Source: Haloferacaceae archaeon
GTDB lineage: Archaea; Halobacteriota; Halobacteria; Halobacteriales; Haloferacaceae
DNA length: 21,376 bases
Assembly (NCBI GenBank): GCA_028274825.1
Contig: JAQCMZ010000123.1
Location: forward strand, 1 to 21,376
Direction: 5' to 3'
The notes under the pieces are model-generated. The model was not told where the DNA came from, searched no databases, and saw only the letters and a program-made list of their open reading frames with translations. Below, in pieces: positions 7,496 through 15,103 of the stretch. The first letter of the stretch is position 1. Every line of letters starts with the position of its first letter. A program made the position numbers and the translations under genes.

Positions 7496-8113
7496 GTGAC
7501 AAACAGAGGTGAGCGTATGCCAGTCGGTATTCTGGGAATTGTAACGGCAGTTGAGTGGCTTTCGGTGTCTGGCAGCGAGATTACCGTCGCACAGCTGTTG
7601 GGTCCCGGAGATATCGCCAATCTTGAGCCGCCGGTGCGAGCGGCAGTATCGGTAATCGCTATATTCGTCGCCGGTGGTGCTCTTCTCCGGTTCAAACCTG
7701 ATTTCGTGGAACACTCGATCGACTCGTGGCTAGAACAGCCTGGGATTGCAGTATTATATGGTCTGATGGCGTACGGACTAGTCCTGTTTGTCCTCACGTA
7801 CGTGTCGACGCAGTTGATTCGTTTCGGCACCGGCACACAGATTGTCGGGTTTGCCGTTGGCGGTGCCGGCGGGGCTGCCCTGCTGACGCTCAGCGGGCTT
7901 GGATTCACTATCGTCGGCGCCGGGATTACAGATATTCAGGGTGTCCGACAACCAGGAATTGGCCTGGTGATCGGAGCTGGAATCAGCGGAATTGTCTGGT
8001 TAGCGCTCCCGGTTCTGCCAGGACTCGGGGCCTGGATCATCGTAGCAGCAATCGGACTCGGCGGGCCCACACGCGTGTGGTTTCACTCGGATCGACCGAC
8101 TGTCTCCGATTAA
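7496..8113 (+). CDS. Multi-pass membrane protein of unknown function
   Basis: The 205-residue product has four to five hydrophobic segments, at about 47-66, 84-107, 114-142, 153-174 and 175-193, several rich in glycine (VGGAGGAALL, GLVIGAGISG). It ends with a short hydrophilic tail. I do not recognise the family. The annotated start is a GTG at 7496; an ATG at 7517 is an alternative. The frame is open back to a TAG at 7451 and the intervening codons read plausibly as protein, so the 5' end may be damaged or the true start may be missing. No TATA-like box is well placed for either start. Confidence 0.7.
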   Translation: MTNRGERMPVGILGIVTAVEWLSVSGSEITVAQLLGPGDIANLEPPVRAAVSVIAIFVAGGALLRFKPDFVEHSIDSWLEQPGIAVLYGLMAYGLVLFVLTYVSTQLIRFGTGTQIVGFAVGGAGGAALLTLSGLGFTIVGAGITDIQGVRQPGIGLVIGAGISGIVWLALPVLPGLGAWIIVAAIGLGGPTRVWFHSDRPTVSD

Positions 8114-8848
8114 GGGTCGTATGAGATCTGCAGATCGGAGCCGATGAGACACCCCTTAATTGCGAATCCCGATGCTCGCCACCGAGGAGTGTCCGTACAC
8201 ACTGAGGGGAGGCCAATCGCGTGGTTGTGTCGCACACACCCGACTTCTTGCCACTCGTGACGCAGCAGACTTCCTGGTAGGAGTTGTTGCAAACACGATT
8301 TGTTTGTACAGTCTACAGGCGGTCAAGGCGAGTGCCTCGGGACTTGAGAGGGTGAAGCCGACACTATATCAACATCCATAATCCGGAGATAATAACGACC
8401 AGAATTTGACCCTCACAGTATGGAGTTGAAGAGCTCAATTCCGTTGCTGGTCGTTCGAGAGTCTGGAACTGTGGCTCCTCTCAACAGCCGCCATTGGCGG
8501 TGCGACGGGAGTTTCAACGGGTCGTGGTGGAGCGACCGATCTTCACGGACACGCGGCGTGTTCGGGTGTGAGTTCCAGCCAATCCACCACAGGAGAGGTC
8601 GGAGGGACTGACAGTCGCCTGCGGGTGAAATGCAGTCCCTCAACGGTGAAGCCTTGAACTATGTCAGCGAGGTAATTCACGTCGTGGATTTCCCTCGCGT
8701 AATTCACCGTTATTTGCAGGCCGATAGAGGAGTCTACAGATAAGCAAGGCGAGTGCTTTGAGACGTGACCCTGAGGCGGTTCACAGTCTGGGTTTTCATC
8801 TTCCAGTTTCTGTAACACTCATACAGGTGGGGCACGTTACACCGACAC
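8114..8848. mobile_element. Insertion-element relics
   Basis: No intact gene. Two spots (about 8308-8332 and 8727-8750) share AGTCTACAG followed closely by CAAGGCGAGTGC. The block 8473-8680 matches the reverse complement of about 9430-9600, with shared cores GACGGGAGTTTCAACGGG, GTTCGGGTGT, TTCCAGCC and CAGTCGCCTGC. Such repeats on both strands around a small gene fit decayed transposon ends, most likely IS200/IS605 (tnpB-side) material, but I see no transposase motif that would prove the family. Confidence 0.45.
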
Positions 8849-9064
8849 ATGGGCGCTTTACCGATTCAGTTACCATCGGGGATTGTCGAAATTCTCGTCT
8901 CAATTAGCACAGTCGTGTTCGCACTCATGCTGATTGCGCTCGTTGGGTTCGCGTATAAGAGTCTCAGTGGTGATGGAATCACGTGGCCCGAGGACAAAAC
9001 CCAGACAGACGGCGATGACGATGTGACGACTGGGTCAAGAGACGACGAATGGGAGTACTACTGA
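8849..9064 (+). CDS. Small single-helix membrane protein with acidic tail
   Basis: The 71-residue protein has one strong membrane segment (about 10-36, IVEILVSISTVVFALMLIAL and following) and then a conserved-looking YKSLSGDGITWPED motif. Its highly acidic tail ends DDEWEYY. The layout looks like a short membrane protein family I associate with haloarchaea, with no known function. It converges on the transporter gene but is separated from it by over 800 bases of repeats, so linkage is weak. The upstream TATA signal is poor. Confidence 0.75.
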   Translation: MGALPIQLPSGIVEILVSISTVVFALMLIALVGFAYKSLSGDGITWPEDKTQTDGDDDVTTGSRDDEWEYY

Positions 9065-9281
9065 ATTTCTCTGTGCCCTAGTTACCCGGATTCTCCTTGT
9101 GTCTCTAAAGGAAGTGTCTCACTGCCGTTCTGAGACGAGAGTCTGCACGCTCTGTATCAGAGCGGACATGACGGCTTAGCCGGTCATTTCGAGGAAGTAT
9201 CGTGGTATCACTTGGCAATTTGATTTTTGTTATTCAGGCTGGAACGCACAACCGAGCGTTCAACACACTGTGTGGTTCGGT
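9065..9281. other. Gene-free stretch
   Basis: No supported gene. A TTATTCAG segment with TGGAACGCA near 9228-9250 echoes the left arm of the inverted-repeat elements at 4929 and 9334. Confidence 0.35.
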
Positions 9282-9313
9282 TCATCAGTGCTGGTCACAT
9301 TGCCAGCTACTGG
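9282..9313. repeat. Short dispersed repeat, copy 2
   Basis: Matches 173-204 at about 28 of 32 positions. It sits immediately upstream of the inverted-repeat element at 9334. Confidence 0.4.
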
Positions 9314-9333
9314 TGTACTGGACCACAATTTCG

Positions 9334-9424
9334 GTATTCAGCTTGAAACACCATACAGGCTTGTTCAGTATCAGTCACAGAGATCACGCTGAATACAATT
9401 TCTGTGAGTACAGCGGCTGTGAAG
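9334..9424. repeat. Inverted-repeat element, copy 2
   Basis: GTATTCAGC (9334-9342) and GCTGAATAC (9388-9396) are perfect 9-bp inverted arms around a 45-base loop. They are followed by AATTTCTGTG and ACAGCGGCTG, as in copy 1 at 4929-5020. Confidence 0.55.
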
Positions 9425-9623
9425 TACCTCGGGGACAAGCCCCGATGCCTCACCGTCTTGGGACGACACCGCACTCAGCAGGCGACTGTAATTCCCCTTA
9501 CCTTCTCCGCACAGAGTCGGCTGGAATTGACACCCGAACAGTCGGGGCCTCCACCAGCCCCCGTTGAAACTCCCGTCACACGCTTGAAGAACGATTGTGA
9601 GAGGGGCCATAACTCTTGACTGC
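9425..9623 (-). mobile_element. Insertion-element relic, inverted relative to 8473-8680
   Basis: Contains a hairpin TCGGGG-ACAAG-CCCCGA (9429-9445). Read on the minus strand, it carries the same cores as 8473-8680: GACGGGAGTTTCAACGGG, GTTCGGGTGT, TTCCAGCC and CAGTCGCCTGC. No intact frame. It probably represents one end of a decayed element. Confidence 0.45.
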
Positions 9624-9845
9624 TCGTTTCAGTCAGCGTCGGATTACGATCTGTAATCTGTCTTTTGAGTTTTTCTGACTGTAGTGTACACGTGATCTAG
9701 TAATTTAATTTTGTCAGCTTCAACTCGGGGGCAATTCCCGAGACACTCGCCCTGACCACCTGTAGACGATGCGAACGAAACCACATGGTCGTATCAGAGA
9801 TGATCCGTGCACAGATGCTCGGGAACCTATTTTATTGAGAGTTCA
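9624..9845. other. AT-rich gap downstream of the transporter gene
   Basis: No gene seen. AT-rich runs occur at about 9655-9720, including TCTTTTGAGTTTTTCTG and AGTAATTTAATTTTG. Confidence 0.35.
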
Positions 9846-9909
9846 GAAAAATCCGGCACGTATCGCCGCCGAGCGGACCTCAGCCGACGCGGCGAGTGGG
9901 AGTCCGCTC
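9846..9909 (-). terminator. Possible terminator of the transporter gene
   Basis: After the stop at 9924, GAGCGGAC (9871-9878) and GTCCGCTC (9902-9909) form a perfect 8-bp inverted repeat. On the minus strand a T-rich run (ATTTTTCTGAAC) follows about 20 bases later. Archaeal termination depends mostly on T runs, so this is plausible. Confidence 0.4.
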
Positions 9910-9923
9910 AATTCGTGAATCGA

Positions 9924-11717
9924 TCAGTCGGCTGCTTCTTCGTCGTCGATTCCCCTGACGACTTCGTCGTCATCAGTGACGACCATAATATCGTCACGCT
10001 CACTCAGATCTTCGATCCGGTCGGCAAATTCGTCGGATTCGAGGATCTGGTATTCGTTTCTCAGCCCCTGATAGAGCGTGAAACACATCAGTAACAGAAT
10101 TATCGAGAACGGCAGTCCCGTACTGATAGAGGCTGTCTGAAGCGCGGATGCGCCGCCACCGTACAGCAGAACCGCCGCGACGACACCTTCAGTGCTCGCC
10201 CAGAATATCCGCTGTGTGCGCGGAACATTGTGTTTGCCGCCCGAGGTGAGGTGGTCGATCACCAGCGACCCCGAGTCAGATGACGTCACGAAGAACGTCG
10301 TCACCAACACAACAGCGAGTGACGCCGTCAGCAGCGTGAGTGGATACTGGTCCAACATGAGGAACATTGCTGCAGCCTGTCCCTCTTCGAACATTGTCCC
10401 CGCGATTGGGCCGATACCCTCTGTCGCGAGATCGACGTTCAGCGCAGCGCCACCGAACGAGGAGAGCCACACCATCGAGAACAGTGACGGCAGGAACAAC
10501 ACGCCGACGACGAATTCTCGGACGGTCCGACCCTTAGAGATCCGTGCGATAAACATTCCGACGAATGGCGACCACGCGATCCACCATCCCCAGTAGAACA
10601 CTGTCCAAGCGCCCATGAAGCCGCCGACAGTGTATCCGTCGGTAATACCGGTCAGTTCGGCGCCGCCGGCAATCGTGCCGGTGAAAAACGCCAACTCGAA
10701 GAAACTTCCCAGATACGCGCTCAACCCGTCACCGAGCGTTCCGAAGATGTAGACTGTCGGACCGGCGATGATAATGAACCCGAGTAACGCGAGCATCAGG
10801 TACAGATTCACCGTACTCAACCGTTTAATACCGCTATCAAGCCCAGCAGCGACCGACATCACGGCGATAGCAGTAATCACTCCAATCAGCAGGATTTGCA
10901 CGGAGATGCCGACCGGAATCCCGCCGGTCCCGAGCAGATCCCCCGCGATGAAGTTGAGTCCGGCATTCACCTGGGAAACACCCAATCCCAGCGACGTCGC
11001 GAGTCCGAACATCGTCGCAAACACCGTCACCAGATCGATAACGTGTCCCGGCCATCCGTAGATTCGCTCACCGAGGAGCGGCCAAAAGATCGACCGGAAC
11101 GTCAGTGGAAGTCCCCGATTGAACGAGAAAAACGCCAATCCGAGGCCGACGAGCCCATACACCGCCCACGGGTGGAATCCCCAGTGGAAAAACGTCTGAG
11201 CCATTGCCGCCGTCGCAGCAGCGTTCGTGTTGGCGGCTTCAACTCCACCAAACGCCGGCGGAATATCGTTGATATGGAACATCGGTTCAGCGACACTGAA
11301 AAACATCAGGCCGATACCCATCCCGGCACTGAACAGCATCGCCATCCAGGCGAAGTCACTGAACTCTTTTTCCGCGTTAACCCCACCGATACGGATGTTG
11401 CCATACTTACTGAACGCGAAAAACAGGATCGTCCCGATGAAGATGTTCGCCCCAATAATGTAGAACCAACCGAAGGTCCCATTGACGAAGTTGAACACCG
11501 TGTTGTACGCCTGACTGGCCTGGTCACCAAGGCCGAGCGTGACAGCAACGAATAGTGTAATCAGTGCGAGCGCTACCGGAAAGACAACCGGGTGAACGTC
11601 GAACCCGAGCCCCTGAATATTGGTATCACCCGGCTCTCGGTCAGAGTCCGGATGGAACAGTTCTACTTGGAGCCCATCCGAAGACCCGTCAGATCCGTCT
11701 TTTTCTCGTTCAGCCAT
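9924..11717 (-). CDS. BCCT family osmolyte transporter
   Basis: This 597-residue inner-membrane carrier belongs to the betaine/choline/carnitine transporter family, which takes up trimethylammonium or dimethylsulfonium osmolytes, often with sodium. The family glycine stretch GMGIGLMFFSVAEP lies at about 132-145. The signature FYWGWWIAWSPFVGMFIARI starts near 374 and continues SKGRTVREF. Its tryptophans at 376, 378, 379 and 382 match the aromatic box that binds betaine in BetP. About 12 membrane segments fit the length. The N-terminal 40 residues are hydrophilic and the C-terminal tail is strongly acidic. Placed among THF demethylation genes, it is the likely entry port for the methylated substrate (glycine betaine, DMSP or choline), which sequence cannot distinguish. 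Confidence 0.95.
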   Translation of the reverse strand: MAEREKDGSDGSSDGLQVELFHPDSDREPGDTNIQGLGFDVHPVVFPVALALITLFVAVTLGLGDQASQAYNTVFNFVNGTFGWFYIIGANIFIGTILFFAFSKYGNIRIGGVNAEKEFSDFAWMAMLFSAGMGIGLMFFSVAEPMFHINDIPPAFGGVEAANTNAAATAAMAQTFFHWGFHPWAVYGLVGLGLAFFSFNRGLPLTFRSIFWPLLGERIYGWPGHVIDLVTVFATMFGLATSLGLGVSQVNAGLNFIAGDLLGTGGIPVGISVQILLIGVITAIAVMSVAAGLDSGIKRLSTVNLYLMLALLGFIIIAGPTVYIFGTLGDGLSAYLGSFFELAFFTGTIAGGAELTGITDGYTVGGFMGAWTVFYWGWWIAWSPFVGMFIARISKGRTVREFVVGVLFLPSLFSMVWLSSFGGAALNVDLATEGIGPIAGTMFEEGQAAAMFLMLDQYPLTLLTASLAVVLVTTFFVTSSDSGSLVIDHLTSGGKHNVPRTQRIFWASTEGVVAAVLLYGGGASALQTASISTGLPFSIILLLMCFTLYQGLRNEYQILESDEFADRIEDLSERDDIMVVTDDDEVVRGIDDEEAAD

Positions 11718-12094
11718 GCATTACACCTGTGAAGTCGTTTCGGCCATTGTCTGTTTCGTACATCATCCGTTGACTGTCTGTTGTTGTGTCTCGTTCGTCG
11801 ATATGATCGACGTACTGAGTCGGACATTGTCTCGTCTTGTCTTCTCGCTGCCCGTATACGGGGACGAGCCCCTCGACAGTACCAGTTCTTACTGTGGTAT
11901 GTGTCCGCATGTCGGTAATCAAAAACCACAATAAAAAGGGTTCCGTATGTAATTATGGAGGTCTTTATATAATCATCTTATCTCGAAGTTACATCACGAA
12001 GCGATACCAGTACAGCAGTATCGATACCAAGGAATCTGGGTCTCCTTTCGAGAACTCCTGAATCAGTAGAACAACTCACCACCGGGCTGCCCGA
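11718..12094 (-). promoter_or_regulatory. Structured upstream region of the transporter gene
   Basis: No TATA-like box sits at the leaderless position before 11717. AT-rich sequence appears at 11931-11985 (on the plus strand AATAAAAAGGG and CTTTATATAATC), which would give a leader of about 200 bases. The presumed leader contains the perfect palindrome CCCGTATACGGG (11851-11862) and an overlapping GGGG-ACGAG-CCCC hairpin. CGATAC (12002-12007) and GTATCG (12018-12023) form a further hairpin that may end the upstream ammonia-lyase transcript. Confidence 0.35.
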
Positions 12095-13348
12095 TCACGC
12101 CAGACTATTGGTGGTGGTGACTTCGACATCGTACCCACACTGTTCGATTGACTCGACGATACCTGCAGCGTGGTCTGCGCCACTTGTTTCAATCTGGAAC
12201 ACCAAATATGCCTCCCCGACATCCAGCCCGTCGACGGCTCGGTCATGACGCACAGTCTGAATGTTGGCATCATGATGTCCGATTACATCCGACAGTTCAG
12301 CCATCGTCCCGGGTCGATCCTCGATATGGACCCGGAGGCGGAGCAACTGTCGTCTCCGGCTCAGTGTGTGAATAAGCACCGTTCGAAGCATCGTCATATC
12401 GAGGTTCCCACCACACAGAAGCGGCATCACTGTCTCTCCCGACACGTCGAGTTCATCCGATTGCAGAGCCGCCACAGAGGCCGCACCTGCACCCTCAACG
12501 ACCTGTTTTGCACGCTCCATCAGGAGCAGCACCGCCTCAGAGATTTGATCATCTGAGACCGTCACCACCTCGTCGACGTGTTCTTGAATGGCTGACAAGG
12601 TCAGATCAGAGATCCCACCGGTTGCGATACCGTCCGCGATGGTGTCAACAGAGTCTGCAGTCACTGGCGCTCCTTTGTTCAGACTGTCTGGGACGGTCGC
12701 TGCCCCCTCTGCCTGTACCCCCACGATCCGGGTTTCTGGTGAGAGAGCGTCGAACGCGATGGAGATTCCACTGATTAGCCCGCCTCCTCCGATCGGGACA
12801 ATGATCGTGTCGGCGGTCGGGCAGTTGTCGTGCATCTCGACTCCAAGCGTGCCCTGTCCGGCAATGATTTCTGGGTCATCGTACGCGTGAATGAGATACA
12901 CATCCGGATCGGACACGAGACTCTGTGCGTGCTGTTGTGCCGCACGAAAGTCCTGGCCAACTAACTCTACCTCGGCTCCGTATTCGCGAGTCGCCTCGAT
13001 TTTCGCCTGTGGAGCAGTCTTCGGCATCACGATCGTCGAGTCCACCCCCAGGGTCGTCGCCGCAAAGGCCACCCCCTGCGCGTGATTTCCCGCACTCGCA
13101 GCGACGACTCCGGAAACCTCCTGCTGATCGGGTAAGGTCGATATTTTGTTATACGCGCCACGCGTTTTGAACGACCCTGTCCACTGCAGATGTTCCAGTT
13201 TCAACACCACTGATTCAGCCCCTGTCGTCTGTTCGAGTGATGTGCTCCGATCGATTGGGGTTTGTTTGACGACTCGGGGATTGTCTAACCGTTCGTCGGC
13301 CGCGCGGATATCGTCGAAGGTGACTATCAGTCCAGATTCGTTAATCAT
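12095..13348 (-). CDS. ilvA: Threonine/serine ammonia-lyase with C-terminal ACT-like domain
   Basis: The 417-residue PLP enzyme belongs to the threonine dehydratase family, which converts threonine to 2-oxobutanoate and, in many members, serine to pyruvate, with ammonia release. The PLP lysine is K61 in GSFKTRGAYNK. SAGNH (86-90) and the phosphate-binding GGGGL loop (188-192) are intact. Residues from about 338 form an ACT-like domain (LRVHIEDRPGTMAELSDVI), the single-domain arrangement of TdcB/short IlvA forms. RidA at 4167-4547 would clear its enamine product. The gene is divergent from an aminotransferase. A 17-codon frame ends in an ATGA overlap with its start. Biosynthetic versus catabolic use cannot be decided; the C1 context hints at serine breakdown. 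Confidence 0.94.
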   Translation of the reverse strand: MINESGLIVTFDDIRAADERLDNPRVVKQTPIDRSTSLEQTTGAESVVLKLEHLQWTGSFKTRGAYNKISTLPDQQEVSGVVAASAGNHAQGVAFAATTLGVDSTIVMPKTAPQAKIEATREYGAEVELVGQDFRAAQQHAQSLVSDPDVYLIHAYDDPEIIAGQGTLGVEMHDNCPTADTIIVPIGGGGLISGISIAFDALSPETRIVGVQAEGAATVPDSLNKGAPVTADSVDTIADGIATGGISDLTLSAIQEHVDEVVTVSDDQISEAVLLLMERAKQVVEGAGAASVAALQSDELDVSGETVMPLLCGGNLDMTMLRTVLIHTLSRRRQLLRLRVHIEDRPGTMAELSDVIGHHDANIQTVRHDRAVDGLDVGEAYLVFQIETSGADHAAGIVESIEQCGYDVEVTTTNSLA

Positions 13349-13398
13349 TGTCTCGTCTCACACGGGGACACACCGCTCAGTTGGCTTCGGTTCGACAT
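13345..13398 (-). CDS. Possible 17-codon leader peptide of the ammonia-lyase gene
   Basis: An ATG at 13398 opens a 17-codon frame (MSNRSQLSG near the start, one Cys at 13) whose TGA overlaps the ATG of the ammonia-lyase gene as ATGA. This layout permits termination-reinitiation coupling. No strong TATA-like box is placed for it. Similar frames precede three other genes in the window. Confidence 0.4.
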   Translation of the reverse strand: MSNRSQLSGVSPCETRQ

Positions 13399-13789
13399 AA
13401 CCCAGCCAAATTTGATGTATCCTCGGATGTGAGCCATATCTAACCGTCTTCAGAGTCTACTATAAATGGCATGGCCCGACGAGTGTTGATTCGTCTTGTG
13501 GTGGAGACGAATTCGAGAGTTCCCTCAGTGCAGTCTGTCAGAACCCCACTTTCCCGTGTGGTATCGGCCATGGCAGACTATTGCTGACACAGCATGAACG
13601 AGAGCAACTGGCCCGAACAACACATAAGCGAACTGCTAAATTGTAATTTGCGCCGCCGAGCGGACTGTTCTGAGCGGGGGTTATCGATCCAAACTGGAGT
13701 AGCCGGCAGCTGGCCGAATGACGCCCGTGTGGCCTGGTTTCGGAGATGCGAAATCCCTGATGAGAGATGAATCTCCCCTCGGTCATGAA
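13399..13789. other. Divergent intergenic region, ammonia-lyase/aminotransferase
   Basis: No supported gene. TACTATAAAT (about 13458-13467) is a TATA-like run that could serve either strand. A 58-codon frame from the ATG at 13594 ends at 13770; its composition (Cys, Trp and Arg rich) is unlike the other proteins here and it has no clear promoter, so I do not call it. Confidence 0.35.
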
Positions 13790-13797
13790 AAATTATT
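13790..13797 (+). promoter_or_regulatory. TATA-like box upstream of the aminotransferase leader
   Basis: AAATTATT, within an AT-rich run, lies about 36-40 bases before the ATG of the short leader frame at 13833 and over 110 bases before the aminotransferase start. The transcript should therefore begin close to the leader. Confidence 0.45.
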
Positions 13798-13832
13798 AAC
13801 CCCGTTGTACTGACGAGTAGATTACACTCACA

Positions 13833-13913
13833 ATGACCAACCGACACACAATGGGTCCTCGCCTCCGCAGGCGACTCGAAACTAGTGACAGCACAAAGGG
13901 CAACACGACATGA
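13833..13913 (+). CDS. Possible 26-codon leader peptide of the aminotransferase gene
   Basis: An ATG at 13833 opens a 26-codon frame containing GPRLRRRLETSD. Its TGA (13911-13913) overlaps the aminotransferase ATG (13910-13912) as ATGA. The TATA-like run at 13790-13797 would start the message about 10 bases before it. It may couple translation of the enzyme to that of a short basic peptide. Confidence 0.45.
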   Translation: MTNRHTMGPRLRRRLETSDSTKGNTT

Positions 13914-15067
13914 TCGATTATGCAGACCGGGTGGGATCTGTCGAGCCAGCCGCACCGCTGGTCATGTCCAACTTAGTCTCAGAGCTGACAGAACAAGGAG
14001 ACGATGTCGTCAACCTGAGCGTCGGACAGCCAGATTACGAGACGCCCGAGCAGATCAAGAAAGCGACGAAAGACGCGATTGATGCGGGCCACACGACGTA
14101 CACGCCCTCGAACGGGATTCCCAAACTCAGACGAGCCATCGCGACACACCTCAACGAGCGTCACGGGCTGGATTATGAGGCTGAAAATATTATCGCGACA
14201 CCCGGGGGAAAGCAGGCTCTCTACGAGACGGTACAGGCGACCGTCGACCCAGGTGATGAAGTGATCGTTTTCGAGCCGGTTTGGTCATCATACGAGCCGA
14301 TGGTGAAGCTGGCAGGCGGGGAGACGGTACGGGTGGACCTGGCTCCGCATGATTTTCATCTTGAGGGGGCACTCGATAAACTCGAAGCGGCAATCTCAGC
14401 AGATACTGCACTCATCATACTGAACTCGCCGGTCAATCCGAGCGGCATGGTCTTTTCGGATGAAGCCTTCAGAGGGGTTCGAGATCTCGCCGTCGAGAAC
14501 GACCTCCCCGTCATCTCTGATGAGATTTACAAGGAACTGATCTATGAGAAAGACCAATTGAGTCTTGCCGCTCTCGACGGGATGAAACAGCGAACAATCA
14601 CGATCAACGGGGTATCGAAGAGCTACTCCATGACCGGCTTCAGGCTGGGATACATGGCAGCCCCGACAGACCACACCGCACAAGCAGGGAAAGTGCACAG
14701 TCACTCGGTCTCGTGTGCCCCGAATTTCGTCCAACACGCCGCCGCCACAGCGATGACCGATGCTGACACGGATGCCATCACCGGGGAAATGACGGAGATG
14801 TTCCGGCGGCGGCGAGACACGCTCGTGGAGTTGTTTGCCGACCGCGGTGTCACGGTTCCCGTCCCCGAATCAGGGTTTTACGCGATGATCCCGATCGAAT
14901 CCGACGACGACATGCAGTGGTGTAAGGACGCGGCTCGGGAGGCTGGAGTCGGGGTCGTCCCTGGGAAAGCGTTCGGCACACCGGGGTATGCTCGGGTCTC
15001 TCTCGTGGATACACAAGACCGGATTCGAGAGGCCGTCGACAGACTCGCAACGGAGGGGTTCATCTGA
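13910..15067 (+). CDS. Class I aminotransferase (AspC-like)
   Basis: The 385-residue PLP enzyme is a fold-type I, class I/II aminotransferase of the I-gamma type. Seen residues: NLSVGQPDY near 35-43, NSPVNPSG at 172-179, D204 and Y207 in SDEIYKELIY, the PLP lysine K237 in SKSYSMTGFRLGY, and the carboxylate-binding arginine R362 in ARVSLV. It moves amino groups between an amino acid and a 2-keto acid; relatives act on aspartate, alanine, aromatic amino acids or glyoxylate. It precedes a hydroxypyruvate/glyoxylate reductase-type gene by 36 bases on the same strand, suggesting a keto acid made here is reduced there. It is preceded by a possible leader peptide with ATGA overlap. Substrate not assignable. 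Confidence 0.93.
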   Translation: MIDYADRVGSVEPAAPLVMSNLVSELTEQGDDVVNLSVGQPDYETPEQIKKATKDAIDAGHTTYTPSNGIPKLRRAIATHLNERHGLDYEAENIIATPGGKQALYETVQATVDPGDEVIVFEPVWSSYEPMVKLAGGETVRVDLAPHDFHLEGALDKLEAAISADTALIILNSPVNPSGMVFSDEAFRGVRDLAVENDLPVISDEIYKELIYEKDQLSLAALDGMKQRTITINGVSKSYSMTGFRLGYMAAPTDHTAQAGKVHSHSVSCAPNFVQHAAATAMTDADTDAITGEMTEMFRRRRDTLVELFADRGVTVPVPESGFYAMIPIESDDDMQWCKDAAREAGVGVVPGKAFGTPGYARVSLVDTQDRIREAVDRLATEGFI

Positions 15068-15068
15068 T

Positions 15069-15076
15069 CTTTATCC
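15069..15076 (+). promoter_or_regulatory. TATA-like box of the hydroxyacid dehydrogenase gene
   Basis: CTTTATCC lies about 30 bases before the ATG at 15104 and directly after the aminotransferase stop. The dehydrogenase may be transcribed on its own as well as with the upstream gene. Confidence 0.4.
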
Positions 15077-15103
15077 TGCTGAAGTCCACGGTGGCATAAA
15101 CTG

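Noticed and set aside
4929..9424. Clustered repeats as a CRISPR array
   Set aside because: Repeats are few, imperfect, widely spaced and not separated by uniform spacers; no cas genes.
10896..11555. 219-codon plus-strand frame antisense to the BCCT gene
   Set aside because: A shadow of a strongly coding frame; Arg/Glu/His-rich content typical of antisense reading.
13594..13770. 58-codon plus-strand frame in the divergent spacer
   Set aside because: Unusual composition, no clear promoter, no recognised similarity.
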